Below are positions 35,005-43,400 of a stretch of 64,000 nt of DNA, in pieces. The stretch covers positions 2,367,501 to 2,431,500 of the forward strand of contig NZ_CP013118.1 in the NCBI RefSeq assembly GCF_001443605.1, written 5' to 3'. A program made the position numbers and the translations under genes. The stretch comes from Salinivirga cyanobacteriivorans (lineage in GTDB: Bacteria > Bacteroidota > Bacteroidia > Bacteroidales > Salinivirgaceae). The notes beneath the pieces were generated by a model, which saw only the letters and a list, made by a program, of their open reading frames with translations, ran no database searches and was not told where the DNA came from. Every line of letters begins with the position of its first letter. Position 1 is the stretch's first letter.

Positions 35005-35724
35005 CTACTCCTTCAACAAATCCTCAATTGCACCGCGAATATGTGCATCACTTCCCATACGCAACTTACCATCTTCGCCTTTTATAAAACCCACACCGCG
35101 GCCAGATTCCATAAAATTTCCATGTTTGTCGATATAGAAAAATTTGGGGACAGACAATATCCCACAAGTGTCTGTGAAATCATCTGCTTTTACAATGTGC
35201 GTAAAGTTAAATTCATGCGCTTGTAAAAACGCATTTACCTTATCAGGGCCATCATCGGTTACGGCTAAAAAATGTACGCTATTAGCGTAATGTTCTTTTA
35301 TTACATTGAGTTGGGGCATTTCTTTGATGCAGGGGTAGCAGCGGGTATGCCAAAAATTGAGCACAATGGGCTTGCCTTTAAGATCAGACAAATGCATTAT
35401 TTTACCATTTAGCTGCTGAAGTGCTAAATCTGGCAAAGGCTTCCCTACCTTCAAATACTCGAAATAATGGAATCCGGGATCGGCCTTTTTTGTAGAATAT
35501 TTAAAATGCCTGATCACCGAATCATTGCGCGAAACTTCTTTATATATTTTAAAGTTGACCTGTAACCCATCTTCCCCCAATTTTATTCGCATATGCCGTT
35601 TAAAATCATCATAGGTCTCTGCATTCATAACTCTTTTTCCGTATATGTATAAAACGGTTGGTTCTTTTTGAGCAAAACTCTTTAGGCTAATAAAGACCAG
35701 GACAATTAATAATAAATTTTTCAT
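35005..35724 (-). CDS. TlpA-like periplasmic thioredoxin-fold protein
   Basis: The 239-residue protein has a signal peptide (about 1-18). An unassigned N-terminal half precedes a TlpA/ResA-type domain from about residue 93 (GKPLPDLALQQLNGKIMHLS, KGKPIVLNFWHTRCYPCIKE). The redox pair is C129 and C132 (CYPC), and the cis-Pro loop is SVPKFFYIDKHG. It probably acts as a thiol-disulfide reductase in the periplasm; its partner is unknown. It is the last gene of a minus-strand run and faces the nuclease gene across a strong terminator. Confidence 0.85.
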   Translation of the reverse strand: MKNLLLIVLVFISLKSFAQKEPTVLYIYGKRVMNAETYDDFKRHMRIKLGEDGLQVNFKIYKEVSRNDSVIRHFKYSTKKADPGFHYFEYLKVGKPLPDLALQQLNGKIMHLSDLKGKPIVLNFWHTRCYPCIKEMPQLNVIKEHYANSVHFLAVTDDGPDKVNAFLQAHEFNFTHIVKADDFTDTCGILSVPKFFYIDKHGNFMESGRGVGFIKGEDGKLRMGSDAHIRGAIEDLLKE

Positions 35725-35776
35725 GATGTGCCGTTTTTATAATAAACGAATATGGCATACACCTTCCTGATAATTC

Positions 35777-36781
35777 CTATTCCAAAATCACATACACGGG
35801 GAAATGGTCTGAATAGCCTTTTAAATAAAGTGTTCCGGCGTGTGTACGCAACGGATGACCGTCGTATTTACCACCTTGTACACGTATGCTTTCATCATCA
35901 TAAATATTTGACTTTTTATACTTTAACCCCTCTTTATCAAGTAACGATTTAGTTAATAAAATCTGGTCAAACAAAAACCAGTCGTCACGATAACATAAGG
36001 TTCCCCGGTCTTTTGATAAAAGCTTCGCTAATGGGTTATAAAAACCATTGTCACGCACTTTACTTTTATCAGATGTGGACTGTAAAACATCAGCAACGCT
36101 TTCATTGTCGGGATCATCGTTAAAATCGCCCATTACAATAATATTGGCTTCTGTCTCGACCTTTTGAACCGAGTCAATAATTGATTTGGTGAGTTCTGCT
36201 GCTGCTACCCTTCGGTAGTTGCTTTTCTCCTGCCCACCGCGGCGCGAGGGCCAGTGATTTACGATCACATGCACTTTTTCGCCACGTAATTTACCAACCA
36301 CAAGTAATTGGTCTCTTGTGTGGTAATCTTCTCCGGGAAATGTTAAAGTATAAGTTTTACTGTCGATGAGCTCAAAGTGGTCCTTCCGATATAGCAAACC
36401 TACATCTATTCCGCGGTGATCGGGAGAATCATAATGCACAATTGCATAATTGGCCTCATCAATTGGTGCAGTTTGTATTAAATCCTCCACAACAGCTCTG
36501 TTTTCCACTTCACAAAAGCCCAAAATATCGGGTCCAGCCTGTTTTGGGTCGCCGTCGAGCTTCTCAATGGCATAAGCCAGGTGATTCATTTTACGCTCAT
36601 ATCTTTCTGTATCCCAGGCCTTACCTCCTCCGGGTGTCCAGCCAAAATCGCCTGGTTTTGGAGAATCAACGGTATCGAATAAATTTTCGAGATTATAAAA
36701 TGCTACAGAAACCTCCTTTTTTTGCGGGTAGGCAACTGTTATAAAAGCAGATAAAATCAGCAATAAAGTAAATCGTATCAT
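35777..36781 (-). CDS. Secreted endonuclease/exonuclease/phosphatase-family hydrolase
   Basis: The 334-residue protein has a signal peptide (about 1-19, ITVAYPQ) and the EEP fold. Metal and catalytic motifs are AFYNLENLFD (N-terminal Asn/Glu), GFCEVEN, VIVNHWPSRRGG, IIVMGDFNDDPDN and the final YSDHFPVYV with the catalytic Asp-His. It may cleave nucleic acid or a phosphoester outside the cytoplasm. It sits just downstream of polA on the same strand, but export makes a direct DNA-repair role unlikely. Confidence 0.88.
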   Translation of the reverse strand: MIRFTLLLILSAFITVAYPQKKEVSVAFYNLENLFDTVDSPKPGDFGWTPGGGKAWDTERYERKMNHLAYAIEKLDGDPKQAGPDILGFCEVENRAVVEDLIQTAPIDEANYAIVHYDSPDHRGIDVGLLYRKDHFELIDSKTYTLTFPGEDYHTRDQLLVVGKLRGEKVHVIVNHWPSRRGGQEKSNYRRVAAAELTKSIIDSVQKVETEANIIVMGDFNDDPDNESVADVLQSTSDKSKVRDNGFYNPLAKLLSKDRGTLCYRDDWFLFDQILLTKSLLDKEGLKYKKSNIYDDESIRVQGGKYDGHPLRTHAGTLYLKGYSDHFPVYVILE

Positions 36782-36805
36782 AATATTTTATAGTTTAATT
36801 TCAAT

Positions 36806-39562
36806 TTAATGTGCTTCGAGCCAATCATTACCAGTATTCAAATCTACCTTCATTTTTACTTTAAGTGAAATGGCATTTTCCATTGCTTCCAAAACAATTG
36901 ACTTAACTTCATCCACCTCGTTTTTATGGGTATCAACAATCACCTCATCGTGCACCTGCATAATCATGCGACTTTTTAATTGCTTCTCTTTCAGTGCCCG
37001 GTTAATTCTTACCATGGCAACCTTGATCATATCAGCAGAAGAGCCCTGAATGGGAGCGTTAATGGCGTTGCGCTCCGCAGCACTCCGTACCGTGCGATTG
37101 TTAGAATTAATATCGGGCAAAAATCGTTTCCGACCCATGAGGGTTTCAGCATAACCTTTTTCACGAGCTGTTGCAATTGATTTGTCCATAAAGGCTTTAA
37201 CGTTCGGGTAGGTTTCAAAATAATTGTCGATAAGCTGTTTGGCGTCTTTATTCGACATACCCGTATTTTGCGATAGGCCGAAGGCGGAGATACCGTAAAT
37301 AATACCAAAATTCACGCCTTTTGCCTGGCCCCGTTGCTCGCGGGTTACATCTTCAGGTTTAAGTTTAAATAGCTTTGCAGCCGTAGATAAATGAATATCC
37401 TCGTCGTTTTTAAATGCTTCAAGCATGGCTTCATCCTGGCTTAAGTGTGCCATAATTCTAAGCTCAATTTGACTGTAATCAGCTGCAAGCAAAACATGCT
37501 CATCGTCGCGCGGAATAAAAGCTTTACGAATAATTTTTCCTTTTTCGTCGCGAATGGGGATGTTTTGCAGGTTTGGATTTGTACTACTCAAACGTCCGGT
37601 ACTCGTCACAGCCTGGTTATAGGAGGTGTGGATGCGGCCTGTTTTATCGTTTACGAGTTTAGGCAGGGCTTCCACATAAGTGTTGAGCAATTTACTTAAC
37701 CCACGAAACTCCAATATGGCCGGTACTATTTCGTGTTTGTCTGCCAGTTTTTCAAGCACATCTTCCCCTGTTGCATACTGTTTGGTTTTAGTACGCTTAG
37801 GTTTGTCAGTAATTTTTAGTTTTTCGAACAGCACCTCTCCAAGTTGTTTGGGTGAGGCAATATTAAACTCCATGCCGGCATATTCATGTATTTTTTGTTC
37901 AAGCGCTATCAGTTCGTTACGCAATTGCGCTGCAATATTTTTCAAAGCATTACTGTCTATTGTAACGCCATAATATTCCATGTCGGCCAGCACATGAATC
38001 AGAGGCATTTCAACCTCATTAAAAAGTCTGTCGAGTTTAAAGTCTTTGAGTTGCTTTTCAAGTAAAGGTTTAAGTTGCCAGGTAATATCAGCATCTTCAC
38101 AGGCATAGTCCTTTACCTTTTCAGGATTAAGCTGCCCCATACTCATTTGTCCCTTACCTTTTTTGCCGATTAATGATTCGGTGGTAACCTTTTTATAGTT
38201 AAGATACCTTTCTGCGATTGAATCAATATTATGTGGTAATTCAGGTTGTATGAGATAATGGGCAATCATGGTGTCGAACAAATTGTTTCCCAGGGAAATA
38301 TCAAACTGCCGCATAACCAACATATCATATTTGGCATTTTGGGCAATTATATTTTTTGAATCATCTTCAAGTATAGGTTTAAACAGATTGACTATTTCAT
38401 TTTCTTTAAGCTCATTACCTTTTATGCTAACATAGTAAGCACTGCCTTTTTTCCATGAAAACGACATACCAACAAGATTTGCTTTCAACGGTTCGGCTGA
38501 GGTTGTTTCTGTATCGAAGCAAAAAGCAGTTTGTTGGCTAAGCAGTTCGGCAAACTCTTCGGTCTCCTTTTTAGAGATAATCAGTTTATAGTCGGTTTCA
38601 ACGGTCTGAATATTTTCAAAATCATCGGTCTCCACTTTGGTTTCAGACATATCGAAAAGCGAGCCCTGAGTATCGTTTTGCGCGGCACGATCTGGCATTA
38701 AACGTTTCTTGAGATTTCTAAATTCCAGTTCATTGAAAATTTTTTCCAGCGCCTCTTCATTGATCTCTTTACGCTCCAGGTCACTATAATCCTGTTCAAT
38801 AGGAACTTCGGTATTAATTGTAACAAGCTTTTTAGAAAGCATGACCTGATCTTTATTTTCTATGAGCTTCTCTTTTTGTTTGCCTTTGAGTTCATCAATA
38901 TGTGCATACAACTCTTCAACAGAACCGTACTGTCCGATAAGCTTTTTGGCTGTTTTTTCCCCAATTCCCGGTGCGCCGGGAATATTATCTGAAGAGTCGC
39001 CCCATAGTGCCATAACATCGATAAGTTGTTCCGGTCGCTCTAAACCATATTTTTCATTAATTTCATTTATGCCCAGTATATCGATGCCCTGTCCAAAGCG
39101 TTTCGGTTTATACATTTTTATGCCATCACTAACCAACTGGCCATAGTCCTTGTCGGGCGTCATCATAAAAACCTCTACGCCATTTGGCTCAAGCTTTTTG
39201 GCCAGGGTTCCAATTACATCGTCGGCTTCATATCCTTTTTGCTCAATAATAGGGATGTTCATCGCCTTAATTAGTTCGCGGATGTAGGGTATATTACTGC
39301 GTAATTCCTCGGGCATCTCTTCCCGGTTGGCTTTATACTCCTTATACATTTCGTGCCTGAAGGTAGGCGCACTCACATCAAAAACCACAGCCACATGGTC
39401 GGGGTTTTCTTTATTAAGTAGTTCTGTGAGCACATTCATAAATCCAAAAGCAGCAGAAGTGTTCATTCCTTTACTGTTCACTCTTGGGTTTTTTATAAAT
39501 GCAAAATATGATCTGTAAATCAAAGCATAAGCATCGAGTAAGAAAAGTTTTGGTTTAGCCAT
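36806..39562 (-). CDS. polA: DNA polymerase I
   Basis: The 918-residue enzyme has three domains in order. The 5'-nuclease (about 1-290) carries LFLLDAYALIYRSYFAF, GYEADDVIGTLAKK and TPDKDYGQL. The 3'-5' proofreading exonuclease (about 330-510) keeps acidic residues in FCFDTETTSAE, AQNAKYDML and YACEDADITW, so proofreading appears functional. Polymerase domain motifs are A (AADYSQIELRIMAHLS), B (RGQAKGVNFGIIYGIS) and C (MIMQVHDEVIVD). It fills gaps during repair and removes Okazaki RNA primers. The length is normal for the family. It lies 18 nt downstream of queD. Confidence 0.98.
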   Translation of the reverse strand: MAKPKLFLLDAYALIYRSYFAFIKNPRVNSKGMNTSAAFGFMNVLTELLNKENPDHVAVVFDVSAPTFRHEMYKEYKANREEMPEELRSNIPYIRELIKAMNIPIIEQKGYEADDVIGTLAKKLEPNGVEVFMMTPDKDYGQLVSDGIKMYKPKRFGQGIDILGINEINEKYGLERPEQLIDVMALWGDSSDNIPGAPGIGEKTAKKLIGQYGSVEELYAHIDELKGKQKEKLIENKDQVMLSKKLVTINTEVPIEQDYSDLERKEINEEALEKIFNELEFRNLKKRLMPDRAAQNDTQGSLFDMSETKVETDDFENIQTVETDYKLIISKKETEEFAELLSQQTAFCFDTETTSAEPLKANLVGMSFSWKKGSAYYVSIKGNELKENEIVNLFKPILEDDSKNIIAQNAKYDMLVMRQFDISLGNNLFDTMIAHYLIQPELPHNIDSIAERYLNYKKVTTESLIGKKGKGQMSMGQLNPEKVKDYACEDADITWQLKPLLEKQLKDFKLDRLFNEVEMPLIHVLADMEYYGVTIDSNALKNIAAQLRNELIALEQKIHEYAGMEFNIASPKQLGEVLFEKLKITDKPKRTKTKQYATGEDVLEKLADKHEIVPAILEFRGLSKLLNTYVEALPKLVNDKTGRIHTSYNQAVTSTGRLSSTNPNLQNIPIRDEKGKIIRKAFIPRDDEHVLLAADYSQIELRIMAHLSQDEAMLEAFKNDEDIHLSTAAKLFKLKPEDVTREQRGQAKGVNFGIIYGISAFGLSQNTGMSNKDAKQLIDNYFETYPNVKAFMDKSIATAREKGYAETLMGRKRFLPDINSNNRTVRSAAERNAINAPIQGSSADMIKVAMVRINRALKEKQLKSRMIMQVHDEVIVDTHKNEVDEVKSIVLEAMENAISLKVKMKVDLNTGNDWLEAH

Positions 39563-39580
39563 AAAGCCCGTTATTTAAAA

Positions 39581-40030
39581 TTATTCTGTAGGATTATCTG
39601 AAGCATACCATTCGGCATAGCTGGTGGCGGTTTCGTATAGTTTAATACTAAACACAGACAAATTATCCGGTAAGCGTGTATTTATGGTTGAGGCGAAATC
39701 GCTTACGAGGTTTTCACATGTTGGTTGTTTGGCCTCAATGATGATGTTTTCAAATAGTTTTTGCATCTCAGGCAAACGCTCATCGTTTTTGTAAACCACA
39801 ACCGAATGATCATACTTATCCACAATTTCTGTGTTTACCAGTTTTTTAAGCGCACCAAAATCCATAAGCATTCCATTTTTAGGATCGGCATCGTCTTGTT
39901 TGGGTTCTCCAATAATGGTGACAAAAAGTTTATATGAATGTCCGTGTATATTCCGGCATGGACCATCGTAATTGCGCAATGCATGGGCCATTTCAAAACT
40001 AAACTCTTTGGTGATTCTTATTTTTGACAT
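39581..40030 (-). CDS. queD: 6-carboxy-5,6,7,8-tetrahydropterin synthase-like protein
   Basis: The 149-residue protein is a member of the PTPS/QueD family. Zinc ligands are in FSFEMAHAL and CRNIHGHSY; the latter has the CxxxHGH signature that separates QueD from eukaryotic PTPS. The conserved YDHSVVV and PTCENLV segments are present. The expected reaction is conversion of dihydroneopterin triphosphate to 6-carboxytetrahydropterin, the first committed step to preQ0/queuosine. No queC, queE or queF is in the window. Confidence 0.88.
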   Translation of the reverse strand: MSKIRITKEFSFEMAHALRNYDGPCRNIHGHSYKLFVTIIGEPKQDDADPKNGMLMDFGALKKLVNTEIVDKYDHSVVVYKNDERLPEMQKLFENIIIEAKQPTCENLVSDFASTINTRLPDNLSVFSIKLYETATSYAEWYASDNPTE

Positions 40031-40097
40031 TTTTATTATTTTTTAATAATTGCGTTTGCTTAACAAAAGTATAATCTTAAAACTTAAAAGTGCTATT

Positions 40098-40814
40098 TCA
40101 AAAAGGCTTTTTAGTTAAATTTAAAATTACCTCAGACGCACAAAAGCACCCAAAAATAGCTGGCATATAAGAAATTGTGCCCACATTGCTGGCCTTATTG
40201 GTACTATGCTCTTCAATTACAGCTCTTTTTTTTGTGGCTTCGGGCGAATAAACTGCCCTGACACCTTTGCGCACCCCCAGCTTATAAAGTTTTTTACGCA
40301 CCATCCGGGCCAACTGACAGTGGTGTGTTTTTGCAATATCAGCTATAGAAACCATGGAGGGGTCGGTTTTACCGCCACTTCCCATTGAGCTCACTACGGG
40401 ATAACCATTTTGAAGGGTATGGTAAATAAGATAAACTTTCGGGGCAAGGGTATCAATTGCATCCACAACATAATCGAAGGATGGTTCCAGTACTTCTACC
40501 ATGCGTTGGTCGCGTAAATATTCATCCAACACGTTAAGTTCAAGTTCAGGGTGAATGTCCTGCAACCGCGAAGCCATCACCTCAACCTTTTTTTGCTCAA
40601 TGGTGGACCGTGTTGCTGGCAATTGCCTGTTGATATTACTCGGCTCAATAATGTCGGCATCAGCAATGGTCATTTTACCTACCCCGGCTCGGGCAAGTTG
40701 CTCGGCCGCCATAGCTCCAACACCTCCCAATCCAACAACCAATACATTTGCGCGACCCAACCGGTTAATGTTTTCCTGTCCTAAAAGTAATTCCGTACGT
40801 GAATTCCAATTCAT
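40098..40814 (-). CDS. tcdA: tRNA threonylcarbamoyladenosine dehydratase
   Basis: The 238-residue protein has an E1-like/ThiF fold. The ATP-binding loop is VLVVGLGGVGAMAAEQLARA, followed by the DADIIEPSNINRQ segment. VVDAIDTLAPKVYLI and VVSSMGSGGKTDPS match TcdA (CsdL/YgdL) rather than ThiF or MoeB, and the catalytic-Cys part of ThiF is absent. It uses ATP to cyclise t6A37 to ct6A in tRNA. Its start codon overlaps the stop of the upstream TatD-like gene by one base. Confidence 0.92.
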   Translation of the reverse strand: MNWNSRTELLLGQENINRLGRANVLVVGLGGVGAMAAEQLARAGVGKMTIADADIIEPSNINRQLPATRSTIEQKKVEVMASRLQDIHPELELNVLDEYLRDQRMVEVLEPSFDYVVDAIDTLAPKVYLIYHTLQNGYPVVSSMGSGGKTDPSMVSIADIAKTHHCQLARMVRKKLYKLGVRKGVRAVYSPEATKKRAVIEEHSTNKASNVGTISYMPAIFGCFCASEVILNLTKKPF

Positions 40815-41461
40815 TAATTACTGTTTTTAAATACCTTAGTAAAGTTGTTCTCTACTTTTAATTCAAGTTCCTGTACATCTATCTTCCGCAATACGGCAAA
40901 GTTATTATATATCCTTTTAATATCATAAGCAGCCATATCGGTTTCAAAAAAAACACGATTGAGCGGGACTTCAGAAATCACATTTTTTAGTTTATCGGAA
41001 GGGTCTAATGCGGTTTTTCCAAAAGAGAAAGAAACGTCGTAATCTAATAATTGTTGCATTTGTTGTGTGTTACCACGAAAACCATGCATAATATACCGAT
41101 TATTTTGATACTTCTTTATGTAAGGTAAAATATCACTCAGCGTTTTTACCTGATGCACTATTACAGGCAAATTGAGCTTCTGTGCCAAAACCAATTGCTG
41201 CTCAAAAACGGTTTTTTGTATTTGCAAACGAGGTCCTTTAACGCGGTCAAGGCCACATTCACCAATCGCAAACAAATTTTCAGAAGCCTGATTAGCCAGG
41301 ATATTAACAAATTTTTCAGCACTGATTTGATCTGCATACCAGGGATGAATACCTGTAGAATGAGGTTGATTTGAAATAGAACCATTCAAATAATCCGCGG
41401 CATGGATGCTTTGAATACAAAACCAATCATGTTGGTGATGGGTGTGTACATCAATCAGCAT
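40814..41461 (-). CDS. TatD-family metal-dependent hydrolase
   Basis: The 215-residue protein is shorter than classical TatD (about 260). The metal-binding HxH is at H6/H8 (DVHTHHQHDW), the conserved Glu is in AIGECGLDRV, and later His residues are in PVIVHQVKT and YIMHGFRGN. The final Asp is in FFETDMAAYD. Members act as DNases or have unclear roles in RNA or protein quality control. It is translationally coupled to tcdA and starts 3 nt after the aminotransferase gene ends. Confidence 0.88.
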   Translation of the reverse strand: MLIDVHTHHQHDWFCIQSIHAADYLNGSISNQPHSTGIHPWYADQISAEKFVNILANQASENLFAIGECGLDRVKGPRLQIQKTVFEQQLVLAQKLNLPVIVHQVKTLSDILPYIKKYQNNRYIMHGFRGNTQQMQQLLDYDVSFSFGKTALDPSDKLKNVISEVPLNRVFFETDMAAYDIKRIYNNFAVLRKIDVQELELKVENNFTKVFKNSN

Positions 41462-41464
41462 AGA

Positions 41465-42622
41465 CTACTTAACAAGTTTTAATTTCTGAGCTGCCTCATC
41501 GAGAATTTCCTGTGGCCGTGCAAAACAAAACCGCACAATGCCGAAATTAGAATGATCATGCAGGTATGCAGAGAGCGGAACTCCGGCCACACCATACTCC
41601 TTAATAAGTTTAAGTGCAAAATCTTTATCGCTAAGCCCCTCCTCTTTGGGAAACTTAACCGGCTGAAACATTCCTGACTTTACAGGAAGAAGTTCAAAAG
41701 ACGTATCGCTTAGCAACTGGGCAAAATAATCTCTTTTTTGGGCAAAAGCGCCTGCAATTTGATCAAAATCAACCCCGCCTGACAGATATTCATCAAGTGC
41801 AAATTGAGCCGGCGTATTGACGTTAAAAGCTATGTATTGGTGCAATTTGCGAAACTCATGCATTAAGTCTTCGGGGGCAATGCAAAATCCTACACGCCAA
41901 CCCGTAATTTGAAAGGCTTTTCCAAAGCCCCCCACGATAAAACTGCGCTCGGCAAGTTCACGTTTGCGGGCCAGACTATTGTGTTCATATCCGTCGTAAA
42001 TCAGAAATTGCAAACTCTCATCTCCCAGCACCATGATATCGGTTCCGTTGACAATTCTGTACAACTCATCCAAATCATGGGCTTTTAAAATAGTTCCTGT
42101 AGGACTGTTGGGGTTATTCAAAATAATCATACGCGTATTGGGCGTAATCAGCTTCTGAACCTTTGACCAGTCAATGTGAAAATCGGGCTCCTCAAGCTTA
42201 ACATATATGGGTTTACCCTGGTTTATTTCAACCGTTGGAGCATATAAGTCGTAGGATGGTTCGAAAATGATTACCTCATCGTTTTCTCTTACGGTACTGG
42301 ACAAAACAGTATAAATAGCCTGCGATGCTCCTGCAGTAATGGTAATTTCCTGGCTTGGGTTATACTCAATGCCATATTTCTCTTTAAAAATTGCTGAAAT
42401 ATTTCGGCGCAAGCCTTTGTGTCCATTTATTGACAGGTAATAATTACGGTCTTCATCTACATGTTTTTTAATAAGTTCGGCCAGTTTTTTATCCTGCTGA
42501 AAATTTGGAAAACCCCTGGAGAGGTCAATAGCACGGTACTCGTTAAATAATTTCGAGACTTCTGAAAAAATCATCGTGCCATAATCGGCAATTTTCCCCC
42601 TTATAGTGTGATTAAATTTCAT
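41465..42622 (-). CDS. PLP-dependent class I/II aminotransferase (methionine aminotransferase-like)
   Basis: The 385-residue fold-type I enzyme has the PLP-binding Lys in GGFGKAFQITGWRVG. Cofactor contacts are in ITAGASQAIYTVL, NNPNSPTG and GDESLQFLIYDG, and the carboxylate-binding Arg is near GIVRFCFA. Sequence and length are closest in memory to YbdL/kynurenine-aminotransferase-like enzymes, which act on methionine, aromatic amino acids or glutamine. The substrate is inferred only from this resemblance. Confidence 0.85.
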   Translation of the reverse strand: MKFNHTIRGKIADYGTMIFSEVSKLFNEYRAIDLSRGFPNFQQDKKLAELIKKHVDEDRNYYLSINGHKGLRRNISAIFKEKYGIEYNPSQEITITAGASQAIYTVLSSTVRENDEVIIFEPSYDLYAPTVEINQGKPIYVKLEEPDFHIDWSKVQKLITPNTRMIILNNPNSPTGTILKAHDLDELYRIVNGTDIMVLGDESLQFLIYDGYEHNSLARKRELAERSFIVGGFGKAFQITGWRVGFCIAPEDLMHEFRKLHQYIAFNVNTPAQFALDEYLSGGVDFDQIAGAFAQKRDYFAQLLSDTSFELLPVKSGMFQPVKFPKEEGLSDKDFALKLIKEYGVAGVPLSAYLHDHSNFGIVRFCFARPQEILDEAAQKLKLVK

Positions 42623-42695
42623 TGCTCAAATTTTTTACATAGCTGCATATATAACGCCATTTTCACATAATCGTTCGAAAGATACAAAGATTTAC

Positions 42696-43400
42696 TTAGT
42701 TAAAAACCTGTCGTAGTATTTCGAATGTTTTCAACTTGCTCATATTGAGCTGTATATAGTAATATTCAAGTATTTGATTCAATAGCGCCTGATTGGTCAT
42801 TCTGTCCAGTTGCAATTCATGAAAACCTGACAAAGGTGTATGCAAAAGCTGGTTAAAACCTGTGTTAAGTTCTTCGGGGATGGTATCGTGCATAATTTGT
42901 GGCACAAACGCACCTTCGGAAGGAGAAAACCAGGCTTGATTTTCGGTTTTTTTGGAGGGGTAAATCCCCAAAAACCTTGTTAAATGCAGCAGAAACAACA
43001 AATGGAAGTTTTGTGGATTCTTTTTCTCTGCATCAAACAATTGAAAAGCATTGCTTAAAAAGCTGAAAAACTCTTTATCAGGCTGTTGCTCTGGCACCAC
43101 CTTGCTTAGTATTTCGGCCAAAAACTGTGCAATTGTACTCTTTTGAACTGAAAAAGGGATATCGGTATAAGGGTGTGCGAAACGCAACTGCTGAATGCGT
43201 TGCATGTTCCTTTGCGAAAAAAAATTTACCTCAACATTTAAATGAAACAGGGGTTGAAAGTAATTCGAGCTGCCTTTTTTTCGGTTACGCCGGACAATAG
43301 CAGGAAAGCGACCAAACTCTTTGGTTAGCAAATGCACAATGAGTTGATTTTCGCTATAGCGAATTGTTCGCAATACTATGCCTTCGGTAGAAGTACTCAT
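42696..43400 (-). CDS. recO: DNA repair protein RecO
   Basis: The 234-residue protein has an N-terminal OB fold (EGIVLRTIRYSENQLIVHLL, FGRFPAIVRRNRKKGSSNYF) and a helical C-terminal domain (HLLFLLHLTRFLGIYPSKK). The Cys zinc finger found in some RecO proteins is absent, as in many Bacteroidota. RecO loads RecA on SSB-coated gaps with RecR. Its ATG overlaps the stop of porZ by four bases (ATGA), so the two are translated together. Confidence 0.92.
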   Translation of the reverse strand: MSTSTEGIVLRTIRYSENQLIVHLLTKEFGRFPAIVRRNRKKGSSNYFQPLFHLNVEVNFFSQRNMQRIQQLRFAHPYTDIPFSVQKSTIAQFLAEILSKVVPEQQPDKEFFSFLSNAFQLFDAEKKNPQNFHLLFLLHLTRFLGIYPSKKTENQAWFSPSEGAFVPQIMHDTIPEELNTGFNQLLHTPLSGFHELQLDRMTNQALLNQILEYYYIQLNMSKLKTFEILRQVFN